The notes under the pieces were generated by a model. It made no database searches, was not told where the DNA came from, and was given only the letters and a program-made list of their open reading frames with translations. From Knufia peltigerae (lineage: Eukaryota; Ascomycota; Eurotiomycetes; Chaetothyriales; Trichomeriaceae): DNA of 47,318 nt. The position numbers and the translations under genes are program-made. Below, piece after piece: positions 10,157 through 21,489 of the stretch; position 1 is the first letter of the stretch, and each line of letters opens with the position of its first letter. Where the stretch lies: the NCBI GenBank assembly GCA_030247855.1, contig JAPDRN010000195.1:1-47318 (forward strand). Reading direction: 5' to 3'.

Positions 10157-10984
10157 GTTGGATGGTTGTAAGAGGATGGAGGGATTATGAGAACAGTATG
10201 GCGATCGAAGTAGCGCAAGAGCTTCACAGCGCAAGTCTGTATGCCGGAGTTAGTCAATGCCCTGGAACAATGTCTGGCGGAAGGCGGGGCTATGGATGTA
10301 CCTGCAGAATTGATCAAGTCTTTTGTGGGCAACGATGGTGTTTGCGGGAGAGTGAGAGAGAAAAGGTGAGAGCGCGGTTTAGATGAGTAAGTGTAGGAGA
10401 GGCGGAAGAGTGAAAAGAAAGGTTGAGTGAGGGATTGAGAGAGCGAGAAAGCCTCGTCGGAATTAATAAAGTGGTGGTAGAGAATTCCTCAAACTGCGCA
10501 CGGCGCAAGGTGACGTTTGCCACAACAAGCGAAGATGAGGGCGAAAGAGAATTGGAGAGAAAAGGTCCCTGCACTGTCTCCCAGGGCTCCAAGGCTCAAT
10601 TTATTATCAGGGCAACTTATAAGAATTGGGGGAGAGAAGTGCCTCCCTCTATCTCATTCTACCATCATCTCAGCCTCACCAAGTTGTCAATGCGCAAACT
10701 TGATTGCTTCACTCCATGTATGATTCTTTGTCATCTTCCCATGGTTACAATTCTAGATTGTAACAGACGAGAATGAAACGCCTTTCAATGTTTCCAAATC
10801 ATTTGAAAGAAACAATGAAAGAACAGAAAAACAATCCATGTCCTGTGTATCTTGATCTATATTCATGTTTGCCTTAGTTTGCCTTATTTTTCCTTTCTGT
10901 TGTCTGTCACTCACAGCTCTCTCAAAGAATCTGTTTGTTTCATTTTCAAGCCCCGAATCTCTTACAGCCAGCCTGCAAACCCTC
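10157..10984. other. SUMO upstream region
   Basis: About 830 bp holding the SUMO promoter and 5' UTR. The stretch near 10330-10460 is purine-rich (GAGAG-type) on the plus strand, so pyrimidine-rich on the SUMO sense strand, a common feature of strong fungal promoters and 5' UTRs. No coding region is supported. Confidence 0.55.
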
Positions 10985-11398
10985 TCAACTCCTTTTCCGA
11001 ATACTTGCACATCCTTTCTTATCCAGCCGACAGCTCCTTTCTCTCGTCTGTCGACCAAACTGCAGCCTCCATGCCATCCAATCCTCGATGAGAGACTGCT
11101 TTTCTGCGCTGCCACTCCGTGAACCACTTTCACATGGCTTTTCTCCATGCAATGGCAAAGCTGCAACCTCTGCTTCCTGTTGGTGTTCCAACCGCCTTAT
11201 GGGTGGTGTCAAGGTGATGTATTGTGGTTGTGGTGCAAAGGATAAGTCTGCTGGACTTGATTTTGCTGTTGACAAGTATGCTTGGATGGCATCACCAAGT
11301 TGCAAATGACCTCTTCCAGCATATGGCAGAGCAACCACCATATTGAAGGTCAGAGCCAGGTTCAGTAAAAGTATGTACAGCGTTGTAGAGCTCCTCAT
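10985..11398 (-). CDS. Candidate small secreted protein (weak)
   Basis: An intronless frame of 137 residues from the ATG at 11398; an in-frame ATG at 11413 would add 5 residues. The N-terminus has a signal-peptide shape: a short polar start, then a hydrophobic core (LYILLLNLALTFNMVVA, about 7-23) with likely cleavage before LPYAGRG. The remainder is polar, with two cysteines near the end and basic pairs (RR, KK, KR) that could be Kex2-type sites. I recognise no family. Length, the lack of a known homologue and its location in a gene-poor stretch mean it may be a chance frame. Confidence 0.35.
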   Translation of the reverse strand: MRSSTTLYILLLNLALTFNMVVALPYAGRGHLQLGDAIQAYLSTAKSSPADLSFAPQPQYITLTPPIRRLEHQQEAEVAALPLHGEKPCESGSRSGSAEKQSLIEDWMAWRLQFGRQTRERSCRLDKKGCASIRKRS

Positions 11399-13019
11399 TG
11401 TCGGGTGCCTCATCTCGATTAGGGCACGATTGCGGCTCTTGGGTTGATCTTGGTTGGCCTTTGCCACTGTGAAGCGATCGCAGGCTATACAATTTGATGC
11501 AAAGCGTATGTATGTTTTTTTCCTGTCTTGTGTCTGATATTGTAGATCGATGCGGTGTTTTCAATCTTTTTGTATGGGCTAATGAAGTACTGGAGATATA
11601 CTCGTGGTTCCAAAGTAATAACTAACAACAGTAAAGACACAGAGTCGATGTATATGAAGAGCAAGATACTGACTTCCAGCCTCTTCAGCAGCAGCACAAT
11701 GGCTGGTGTTCACGGTTTACTGAGCATCCTTATCGTTTTTGACACAACTGACAGCGAAAGGGGAGGCTATGCACGGTCTGTGCAAGGCTAGTGAGCCCAC
11801 TCAAAAAACCCATGCTCGGACTCCTGATTCTCATCGAAGGCTGATGTCGTGGCCTTATGTGCACAGGGCGTAGTCAAAAGCCCCCATATTGGCCCGTGAG
11901 CTGCATGCACTCCTTGTGCGTGCATAAGGAGGATCAATGTGGACCTTTCATAGCCGCACGTTGAAACATTTCCCCTTACTGTACCTGTACCTGTACTCGT
12001 AGGAAGAGGCTGTGACGATAGTACGAGTACGAGTAGGGAATTCAAGTGCATACATAGGCTGATATCCCCTCCTCGTAGTAAATAAAGTCCTAACTTCTTC
12101 TCTATATCGATCATACCATATCGACCAACCCAAGGTCTCCTTAAGAGGGTTACCTCCTGGTCGATCGAACGACGTCATTTTCCCCTCGCGAGATCTCCCG
12201 TGAATCCCTCGAGACTCCTCGCCTGGACAAAAAGACAGTACAAACCACGCTGAACCTTTAAACCTATTGAGGTCGTATACGCCGCTACCACTCGAATGAA
12301 CCGGTATAAATTAACTTCAGGAACCTCTTGTCGTGCAGGGCCAAAGCCTCTTCCAGCATTGCGTATGCGATAAAGTGAGTAATATCAAGGTCTGCCCTGG
12401 TCTTGGTGGCCTTAAACCAACCTTCTTCGCGGCCCGATCATCAAATCGATCACCACGTGCTCGTGCTCGTACTTGCACGAAGCACGAGTACCAGTCGACG
12501 ACCATCATGGATCTGCAACTTGTCGATCGACAAGGCATTGTTGAGGAGATGCCGTGATGAAGTGCGCCGTTGCCTCAGTGGCCGTGCCCTGCCCAGTATT
12601 CACCCGGAGCGCTGTATCGGACCATATTCAGTTAGTGCGTCTCGTACTTTGTCTATTTACAGCCTGGCCAAGTACTCCGTAACACTACCTATACTGACTA
12701 GTTGGTACGTATTGCGGAGGATCAATCTGATATTGCACTTTGTCGAGCTCTAGCTTCAAGGAAATCAAGCAGATCAAGCAGATCAAGGTTCTCGCCCCCA
12801 TCTCCGCCTACTGTTTACTATGTGACTGAGAAGGAAAACCGCTTGGCCATGGACATTCGCCGATACGAGTACGTCATTGACCATGTTCATAGAACAGCGC
12901 ACAATGCAGAGCATATAAACAATACAACGTGCCTCACAGGATGGATTTGAATCCCAATCAGACTCCTCCCGAAAAGTCAGACCGATCACCTTTGCTCTTC
13001 TTCTCCTACAGTGTCAAAA
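11399..13019. other. Gene-poor stretch with short simple repeats
   Basis: About 1.6 kb with no supported gene. It holds repeated GTAC/CGTAC words (ACCTGTACCTGTACTCGT near 11981-12000, GTACGAGTACGAGTA near 12018-12033), a 9-bp tandem ATCAAGCAG near 12764-12786, and one TACTCCGTA word at 12673-12681. The right end is the promoter of the beta-lactamase-like gene. Confidence 0.55.
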
Positions 13020-14970
13020 ATGCATATTTCCAAACATGTTGCCTTCGTTGTGTCCTTGTGCCTATCACGGACACTCGCCGACTTCACTGGACCTACCTAT
13101 CCACCACCGCTTGACCTCTCCAGCAACAGCAGCCTAGTCACCGCGAGCTGGAAGAACCTCTCGTCCCAGCTCGACACTTACCTGAATGGTAAAAGCTCCG
13201 CGGCAGCAGCGTCCGGCAATGTCACATTCTCCATTGGCATGTTCTCCATGCACGACCCTGCAGCGACAAAACACCAATACCACCATACGTCTCCCGGCGT
13301 CGCGCATGGCTCATCCGGCGAGGGGACTCGCAGCGTCGACGGAGACAGTGTGTACCGCATCGCCAGCGTGACCAAACTGTTCACCGTCTTCGCGGGACTG
13401 GTCGACATGAAGGACGAGGATTGGAACACTCCACTGACCAAGATCATTCCCGAATTGGCCAACTTTACCAAAACCCATGAGGACGGAAGCCCCGTGTACA
13501 CCACGGCCTGGGACCAGATCACACCGTGGGCCCTCGCGAACCAGATCTCCGGCGTGGCCCGTCAGGGGGTCGCCGCTCTCGATCTGCTCTTCGCGGCGGT
13601 GGGCGACCCCAACGCCACGGCGACCCTGATGAAAGAGTACGGCGTGCCATTCGCCAACGCCAGCGACTTGGGGACGTGCCTCGACATCGACTGCACCGTG
13701 TCGGCGTACATCCAGGGCGTCATGGGCCAACCTCCCGTGTTCGAACCCTGGACCACCCCGGCCTACGCCAACAACGGCTTCATCCTGCTGGGGATCGCCA
13801 TCTCCCGGCTCACCAACCGAGCCATGGAGGACGTGTACCCTTCGACCATCTTCAAACCACTAGGGATGACCTCCTCGTTCACTTCCGCGCCGACGGACAA
13901 CGCCACCATCTCCCGGTCGGTCGTCGTCGGTGTTCCCGTGGACGGGTTCGCCGCCGGCAACGGCCTCGCGCTGTCCTCGGGGGGACTGTACAGCACCACC
14001 AACGACCTGGCGCGGTTCGGCACCGCCATAGTCAACTCGACCCTGCTCTCACCCCTGACGACGCGCAAGTGGATGAAACCGACCTCGCATACCGCGAGCC
14101 TGACTTACACGCACGGAGCCCCTTGGGAGATCATGAGATACGTCCACCCTGAGGGAACCCCCAGCGCTGGGAAAGTGACGGACCTATACACAAAATTGGG
14201 TGACAGTGGTTATTATAATGGTCATATGGTGATTATACCAGAGTAAGTACATCTCGTAAAAGTCGCCCTTGGGGGCGTCGATTTTTTTTTTCATTGTCTT
14301 TTTTCTAACCAGTCTCTCATCGCACAGATACGGTGCCGGGTTTACAATCCTAAGTGCCAGCACCAACAATACACTCCGAGCCGCAGTCACAAATGCCGTA
14401 CTGGACATGATGGCCGCGGCGGTCATTCCGGCTTTGGAGGGTGAAGCTGCCCAACAAGCTCGACACAACCTGGCAGGGACTTATACTTCCGGAAATTCAA
14501 AACTCAACTCTACCATGACCATTTCACTTTCCACCGACGACATCGGTAGTAGCGGCAAAAACAACGGTGGCTACGGTGGTGGTTTGAGAATCACCAAATG
14601 GGTTTCCAACGGTACCGACGTTTTGGCGTCCGACTTGTTCGCCAACCTACCTACTCGATTACTCCCCAGTCTACCGATGAAGGAAATGAGGTCGCAACCA
14701 GGACAATCACCACGACAGGTTGCGTTCCAAGCCACCGTCAATCCTCAAACAGCAAGCTACACGGCGGCCTCGGCCGCGGGGATCGAGGGCGTCATCGGTC
14801 CCTTTACCGGTTCCGCGGCCACAAACTCCGACTGGTTGACGGTCGACGGGGCCCACTACGACGACCTGGGCACGAACCTCATCGTCTTCGACCTCGACCC
14901 CCAGGGGTACGCCACGAGTTTGACCCCGGCGGCGATGAAGGCGAGTCTCCAGAGGGAAAGGGAAAAGTGA
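13020..14970 (+). CDS. Secreted serine beta-lactamase/penicillin-binding-like esterase
   Basis: A serine hydrolase of the beta-lactamase/transpeptidase-like family. Fungal members are mostly secreted or vacuolar esterases or peptidases, not antibiotic-resistance enzymes. Exons join(13020..14242, 14328..14970) give 621 residues; the 85-nt intron has a GTAAGT donor and a CACAG acceptor. The start at 13020 has an A-rich context and yields a signal peptide (about 1-20). The SxxK motif is Ser116-Val-Thr-Lys119 (IASVTKLF) and the YxN motif is Tyr249-Ala-Asn251. Many Asn-X-Ser/Thr sites suggest N-glycosylation. The segment SSGGLYSTTNDLARFG is typical of the family. The C-terminal region from about residue 410, spanning exon 2, is a distal domain of beta-rich character. 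The substrate is unknown. Confidence 0.92.
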
Positions 14971-15361
14971 CGGACGAGGTATTACAAAACGTGTTACAGT
15001 CAATGTACAGAGTATACGTATGTTTGATATATACCCCGACCTATGCTTCGTCCATTGTTGTTTTCGTTCAGAAACAGAGTGAGGCCGCTTTGATCAGGCA
15101 CGTGATGGAGCATCGGGAACGCCTGGCCTGGCACGGGAGAGCATCATAAGAGCCACGGCAGAGTGCAGGAGATCGCCCGAGCACTGAGCGAGCCAGAGGG
15201 AGCGCGCTGCCTAATGCCCGTTAGCAGAAGCCAGTTCGGGCTCAGGGGTCCCTTGATCTCGACTCCTACTTTCTGTTCCGTGTCGTCTCGAGGTCTGTCG
15301 CTGGCAGGACGCTGTTCCTGTTTTTCGTAGCGTGCACAACCATGGCACAAAGGATTCACCT
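14971..15361. other. 3' region of the beta-lactamase-like gene
   Basis: About 390 bp without a supported gene. It probably holds the 3' UTR of the upstream gene and downstream sequence of the possible relic at 15362-15888. Confidence 0.5.
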
Positions 15362-15888
15362 TCATGACCAGGCCAACTTCGATTTCCTGCAGAGTACCTG
15401 GGAAGGTGCAAACCATTTCGCCGCCGGCCGCAAATCTTCCACTTTATCTGGAGGGGCTCCAGCTGCTGAGAGGTGCGCCACGCGCCTTTCTTGGGCGATA
15501 GATGCCTGTTTCGCCTTCACTTCAAACCACACGAGCTCTGTCCCGGATGCGTCGTTGATCCAAACCACGGTTGTATCGCCGTCCTTGGTCAATAAGCCGG
15601 GGGTCTGGAACAGCGCTGTCCGAGAACGAACCGAGGACATCTATTCGGTTCAGTCGCCGGCCGTAAATCACTGCAGTATGGTAAATCCCGAGCTGTCTGA
15701 GACAGAAGTTCTGACCAGAACTCGTACAAGCTCATGACTTCTGCCACGGCGTCGTAAACTTCGTTCGCGCGTCATCCGTCAAGGGTCCAAGCGAGTGTAA
15801 GTCGTCGTTGAAAAAAGTACCGAGTTCCAGTCCCAAAAAAGAGATGACAGGTTCGCAAGGCCCGACGGTCTTACCTGGGGTCGTCCAT
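15362..15888 (-). pseudogene. Possible relic or short multi-exon gene, function unknown
   Basis: On the minus strand an open frame at 15362-15640 encodes a protein-like stretch (TTVVWINDASGTELVWFEVK). Upstream in the same frame, three stop codons cluster at 15668-15670 (TGA), 15650-15652 (TGA) and 15641-15643 (TAG), and the frame is then open again. All three stops could derive by one C-to-T change from CGA, CGA and CAG, as expected of a decayed or RIP-touched gene. Alternatively, an 87-nt intron with a GTACGA donor and a GAATAG acceptor would remove all three. An ATG at 15886-15888 followed by a GTAAGA donor could be a first exon. I recognise no family. Either reading is tentative. Confidence 0.3.
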
Positions 15889-16183
15889 GATGTGTTGAAA
15901 TGAATGATGCCCCATGTCAAACACTATGTACATGTTGAACCATGCTTCTCGGCATTCCCGACCGTTTTGCTGATGTATGGTGGCCCCTTCGGACCACCCA
16001 CTCACAACGGCCTCTAGTCGAAAGGTTGTCGCCGTGTAGACTGCCAGGACGAGGATGTTGAGGGAACCCCCAGGTACATGTTTGACTCTCTACTTGTTCC
16101 GATGGCATGTTCAGGAGCCAGCCCGCGAGTGTAGAGCAACATACCACCTATCCTTCTACACGTACAACCCTTTGGACAATGCC
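15889..16183. other. Spacer before the F-box gene
   Basis: About 295 bp with no supported gene. It would contain upstream sequence of both the possible relic (-) and the F-box gene (+). Confidence 0.5.
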
Positions 16184-17384
16184 ATGAATGCACTTCTCTC
16201 ACTCAAAGATCGGGTCTCATCACGACTGCGAGGGTCGCCAACAATCGCGTGCCAGAGTCCACTCTCGGTGCAAGTTCAAGCCGAACGAATCTCGACCTTG
16301 AAGAGATTACCAGTCGAAGTTCTACTGTGTATTGTCTCCTTTTTACCAACGAGCTCTGTTGCCTGTATGAGTCTAATCTCAAAAGTGGCACCACGAAGTT
16401 CTCTTCAACCAATTTGATCCAAAATGGCGAGACAACGATACAGAAAAAGCACACTTTCTTCGACTTCTGGAAGAGGACTTACCTGAGGTGATGATGTGCT
16501 GTAGCTGCAATGTTCTGTATCGTTGGGAGAAGTCATCGCGATATTCATGTCCTAATCGCCATAATCGCTATGATCACACGCCGTTGAGGCGTGGCGTACC
16601 TTGGTGCTTTACTCATGAACCTGTTCTGATCTATCGAAATATCGTCGACGCGTTTCTGAGAGGGTTTATCAAAGGCACGCAATACGGTCCACAACTTGAA
16701 GAACTAAATCACACCTGCACGTCGAATATTGTTGCGCTCTTTCCCGAGGGCGTGAGTATTGACAAGACGATTGACGCTCGGGTTGTCGGAGGGAAGCTTT
16801 TGCTTCATAGTGTTCATAAGCTATCTGTATTACCAACTCAACCATCGAGCACTCCGATTTCACCATGCGACCTAAGTCAAATCGTCTCTGATAGACTCTT
16901 ACCTGCAGTCTATAAATTCACTGCCAGAATCGGCTGTACACATACTCCGGATAGAGTCCCTGCGGTCACTTTATATGCGTTCCGGCTCTGGGTAGGCTGT
17001 TGCGGCGATCGGACGAGAAGCCTGGATCTGTTGAGTCGTGGTTGGTGCGCCACCGACCTACGAGTCCGGGTGGAACTGGACTGCGGTGGTACGCGCGTCC
17101 AAATTGAAGTCGAGATGTGGCAGTCTTTTGGAGGTCGAGACTCTGACAACAGGGACGAGGCAGAGGATGCACATTTCTCTGACGAACCTATGATAGATGA
17201 GCCCTTCGATATCAATCATCCTCCTGTTCGCGACCTGGAGAAAGTGTTCAAAGGAGGAGTTGAAGGAGAGTGCGCAGGGTTGTGGGCCCCGAATCAGCTT
17301 CGAAGGCGACAGAGCTGGATCCAGCTGTGGAACTGGCACTATGACCCAATCATGTCTCAATTGCGCAGATACGGTGTCATTTAG
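16184..17384 (+). pseudogene. F-box protein interrupted by a frameshift
   Basis: F-box proteins bind Skp1 and bring substrates to SCF ubiquitin ligases. From the ATG at 16184 the frame encodes 67 residues, ending in an F-box (about 39-66: LKRLPVEVLLCIVSFLPTSS). The rest of a typical fungal F-box protein lies in another frame from about 16389 to 17384. It has the block FLRLLEEDLPEV followed by CCSC, which matches the usual 'FL.LL..DLP...C..C' region of this fungal family. Near 16385-16389 the reading must shift by one base. I found no intron that fixes it: a GTATGA...AAAG candidate is only about 21 nt, too short. The break is either a real mutation or an assembly error. The 3' end lies 48 bp from the convergent 14-3-3-like gene. 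The substrate is unknown. Confidence 0.6.
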
Positions 17385-17432
17385 CAAGAACTTAGGATGC
17401 AATCAAGGCAAGCAAGTGGCCGTCATTTAATT

Positions 17433-18523
17433 CTACACCCATGTCGTCGGCTGTTGAGATCTAGCTGGGGGCCCGACGAAATGTCTTCTATCGGTTTCTC
17501 TACCCGAACCTGAACCAGAAGGTTTTCTATTTTGTTGTTGGTCTCGAGTTTGCTGCTGGGTTCCAGAACTGCCGCCTCCTCCCAGACCTCGCTTCATCAT
17601 CTTTCCCAGAATTCCAACCATCTCGGCAGCATCTTCAAAAGAATCGTCATCCATTCCTTCCTGTGCTTCATACACATGCCTTATGGCCAGTCGTGCCATG
17701 CGACGTGACGCCTCCGCCTCGTGCAGGCAGTCGTACACGTATGCCACGTACTCAACTTTCACCGATAACCGAACTGGATGAGATCCCGGCAACAACCGCT
17801 CAGCCAATTCATCTGCTTCACGAAATGCTTGCGAGGCCAAGCGCCGATAGTCCTGTAGTGGAAGGAGAAAAGTCGCCGTGCCATTTCCATTACTGAAACC
17901 GTTGGTGTAAGGATGTGTAGGTAATGGCAGACCTGGTGGTGTCCGGGTCAACGTAGTTCCGCCAACCGGGCCACCTAGACTAATGGCTGGTGATCGCTGA
18001 CGACCATTCGTCGGAGAGGTTGTGGTGGTGGGTGTTTTCGAGGACAACTTTGGCGACAGTGGGTCTGGGATGAGAGAAAAGGTAGCGGATTTTGAGCGGG
18101 TGATCCGATCATTGACTGGAGGTTCGTTGTGGAAGAGGACGAAAATATGATAGAAGGAGGCTTTGAGCTTGTAGGACAAGACTCGGAGCTCAAGATACTT
18201 GCCCACCATAGGAAGCACATATTGCTCTACCATGACCAATCCCTCTCGGGCCAGCCATAGAATATGATGAATAAGATATCTGGCTTGTAGGTCGCGCACC
18301 GGATCAAGCCGCTTGGACCGACGGGCTTGAAGTAGCTTTTCGGCGAGAATTACTGACAGACCTAGAACGCGAAACAAGAAACTACATCGCCTCATCAGCC
18401 ACAACAATCTGCGTGAATGATCGAAAGATCCAATGGCGCCTACCTTGAAAGATAATTATTTTCTGTGGTTATAACTTTTGCGAAATACCCGAGGAACTTT
18501 TGATCCACTTCCGAGGAGGCCAT
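17433..18523 (-). CDS. Divergent 14-3-3-like protein with long internal insert
   Basis: Exons complement(17433..18381, 18444..18523) give 342 residues; the 62-nt intron has a GTAGGC donor and a GTAG acceptor. Residues about 1-115 match the first helices of the 14-3-3 fold as seen in a filamentous-fungal subfamily (SSEVDQKFLGYFAKV, then LDPVRDLQARYLIHHILWLA). Residues 210-290 match the last helices (AFREADELAE, HPVRLSVKVEYVAYVYDCL, DDDSFEDAAEMVGIL). Between them, about 118-200 is a Ser/Thr/Pro-rich insert absent from classical 14-3-3. The tail (295-342) is Gly/Gln/Ser-rich. The Arg-Tyr pair that holds phosphate in classical 14-3-3 appears as His-Ile (SFYHIF, near 105-106), so phosphopeptide binding may be lost. 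The start at 18523 fits the subfamily N-terminus. Confidence 0.83.
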
Positions 18524-21489
18524 CCAAAAGGCATACAATCGAGGGGTTTCCTGCTGCCGCCACTGTTGTGACAGAAATGTCAGTTCAATGAATCCTTGTT
18601 TCCATCGCTTTTTGGTGTGAGAGCATGTTTCGAGGTCCCCGTTGCCTCTGTCCATGTTGGAGTCGTTCTGAGGAAAGCCAGGGCCACACAGCATCACAGG
18701 AATGAGGATTGAACACGTAAGATGTGATGACGTGAATAGTCATACATGCCCATTCATTGAGCGTGAAGTTTGGGAAGGTGAAATTGTGAAGAGACAAGAT
18801 TGCGTTGAATGGATGTCGTGAAACGTGAAAGAACAAAGTGTAATTTACCTTTTAACGCCGGCTTCAGATTAAGCGCCGGTACCGAGTTCGTCTTGAGGCT
18901 TGACTGGTTTTGCTGTACAGTGTAGGACAAGGCTTCGAAGCCTTGTTGTTTGCTTTTGGTCTGATTATATCTCTTTTCCGGAGAATCTAATGCGATTGTA
19001 AAAGTTCAGAATGCCGTCCTCGCAAGCTGTATCTTGATGCGTAATATTTTGGCGATGTTAAGGGCTGTCCGCAGCCCAAAGCGAGTGACTTGTTTCTGTT
19101 GCGAATGTTGAACGAGTGGATGTAGCTAGATAGCTGATGTTGGTACAAGTTGAATGTGATACGTTGTGCGACGTGAGCCGATCGAGATTAAGTATTATAG
19201 TTGCGTATGCGCTGTTGGTACAAAGAGGAAGGAAGCAAACTTGCGAAGAGATCGGTCGAGAAAAGCTGTTGAAAGAAACAAACTAGGGCTTGAGCGAGGT
19301 AGAGAAAGAGAGAAAAAGCGTTGGGTATCTAAGCACCGTTGTCAGCCCAGAGCCAAAGATACCTGCTGGCCTGAAGATCTTGGATGCCAGCGTACCTTGC
19401 TACTGGTGCAGGAGACCGAGGAATTGGCACAAAAAGGCCTATTCGTCCAGCACCCTATTATTGTAGCCAATGGATTCGAGACAGGTAGGGCAGGTCGGAA
19501 TTGCGGTCGCAGGACGTCTGAAAATGAGGCTGAACGGTGTCGCTATTTGTCGTCAGACTCATGTTGTATTCGTCGGGCGAGAACAGAATGTTGTATTGGG
19601 TAGAAAAGTGCCGCAGCCACCCCTGTGGCCCAATATAGCGGTGTCTGATCGTCACTGGTCAAACATCCACCTGGTATGGCGGTCTCCCGGTGTCAGGTTC
19701 GATGTGTTTGGCGAAGTGACCAGCAGTATCGAGAACCGCCGATCGAGTATGGGTAGCTGCAGGGTCAAATGGCTCGAGATTGCCGGACGAGAACCCGCCG
19801 AAATCGTCACAGAGGAGGGCACTGGACTCTGGACTGCGGACAATGAAGCAACGAATGTGACCCAAGGATTCTCCCAAGAGGAACCGACCTAATCAACGAG
19901 AGGACAAGGAGCGTGGGAAGTTGCAGCTGAGAGCAGCCAGCATGACGACAACGCTGTGGGCACCACGTTGATTGAATGGGCCAAGAGCGCAAGAGCGAGA
20001 AAAAAAGACACAAGAACGGATGCAGAGGAGTGATGAAAGTCGGTAAGCTTGAAGTCGGTAGACGAGAGGCTGAGAAGCCGCGATCTGAGAAGAGCTGCAG
20101 GCCTGCAACGTGCCAACGCATCAACCGCGTCCACTCTTCAACCCCGGTCGTGCTCCTTACCAGGTTCGAGATTAGCGTGTAGGACGATTGCGACCAGGGC
20201 TGTGGGATCAAGAATCGGAAGGTCTGTTAGCTCGTGAACGCCACAGAGGCTAATGAATAGTGGGTGTTTGGTGTTGTACGGATGCCGGGTGAAAGTACGG
20301 AGTACGTGAGAGAGATCGAGAGAGACAGAGAGGAACGAATAGTGGAACTCATATGAGTATAGTCCTTTGTACATGTAAGGAGGAGTCGAGCAGAAGCCTT
20401 CACCCTGACCAAGGGACATGTTGCCTTGTTCTCATTCCAGAATGGTACTGTGTGCGTAGTTCGTACTTCGAAGGCCGGGGTGAAATTGGAACAACAAAGT
20501 GAAGCCGAACTTAGGATTGAGGTGGATTGGAATACTTCCGTGCTCCAGGGTCCATACGGAGACGATAGAATTGGGTCTTCTACTCGCTCTCTACTACTTT
20601 GTAATGAGGCCTACACTAATGAACTAACGACGTGGCACGACTAGACGCAACCTTGTCCCTTGTCCCTTGTCTTTACTGTAGTGTACGGAGTATTGTACAA
20701 CTCTTGGGCACCACAATATTAATGCGACAATTCGCCCGCCCACTGCCCCAGTGTTGTACAGACAACATACCACTCGTTGTAAGTACTCGATTCCCTAGGT
20801 ACCTACTGTACTATGGATCATGACCACTCGCACTCTCTACTGTACGTGTGAAGCCACCCTGTATGCTCCACTGACGGACTACCCCCTCAAGACACCTGGT
20901 TCATTTCCGCCTCGTGCAGACGACTACGGCCTACGAGAGCCATTGCATCCAGAATTTCAACAACACTTCATCCTGCTATCTACATTGCCGATCGTGCTTT
21001 GCCTCTGCCCATTCGGATACTCCTCAACCTGGAATGTCACAGACACATGACGCGTGAAGCTGGCTGCATCCGGTAGAGCATCTGATCCAGCCACAAAGAC
21101 GACTCTTTCAGCTCCCACAAGCTTCTCTCCACACCCGAAGGAGGCAATATGTCCAAGTACTAATCTCGAGAAGACCCAACCAAGAAGACCAAATAGCTGA
21201 GGTGTTTGGACTTTCCTTAACAAGTCTTCAGCGGATGTCAGATGTGCCTTGCACCCAACTTGGGTTGCATCATGCTGTCATAGTCAGAGTCTGCTTGGAA
21301 AGCTTGGGTTGATGATGGCTTACCTTGAAGCTGGTTGGATAAGTCTTGGTAGTTGCTAGCCAATAACAGGTACACCGGTGTTATGGATATAACAATGAGC
21401 CTCAAGAAGCTAGGTATATAGCTTTGGTCGGCTTCTACAAGCAAAGAAGGATATTGGCGATTGATGGTTGAAAAATTGATATTTGACTT
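18524..21489. other. Long gene-poor stretch
   Basis: Nearly 3 kb between the 14-3-3-like gene start and the Pbp1 gene stop, both on the minus strand. I find no supported gene. Two TACGGAGTA words lie at 20296-20304 and 20684-20692, and a CCTTGTC-type triple tandem lies at about 20652-20672. A minus-strand two-exon model at 20957-21444 reads well but lacks any ATG. A plus-strand frame at 19470-19892 has no family signal. The left part is the 14-3-3-like promoter; the right part likely includes the Pbp1 3' UTR. Confidence 0.5.

Noticed and set aside
13020..14970. Antibiotic-resistance beta-lactamase
   Set aside because: The SxxK/YxN arrangement and the signal peptide fit the fungal secreted esterase-like family; similarity to resistance enzymes is only at the fold level.
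15144..15416. Minus-strand frame with a CHGC motif next to the possible relic
   Set aside because: I found no splice that joins it sensibly to 15362-15640, and no family match.
16363..16384. Intron (GTATGA...AAAG) repairing the F-box frameshift
   Set aside because: It is about 21 nt, well below the minimum intron length seen in this window (48 nt).
19470..19892. 140-residue plus-strand frame in the 3-kb gene-poor stretch
   Set aside because: No recognisable motif, no supporting introns, and no conserved start context. It could be real but I cannot support it.
20957..21444. Two-exon minus-strand gene (GTAAGC donor, CCCAAG acceptor) with a well-behaved product
   Set aside because: There is no ATG: the frame opens at TTG and runs back in frame into the Pbp1 stop codon. 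It is more likely Pbp1 3' UTR.
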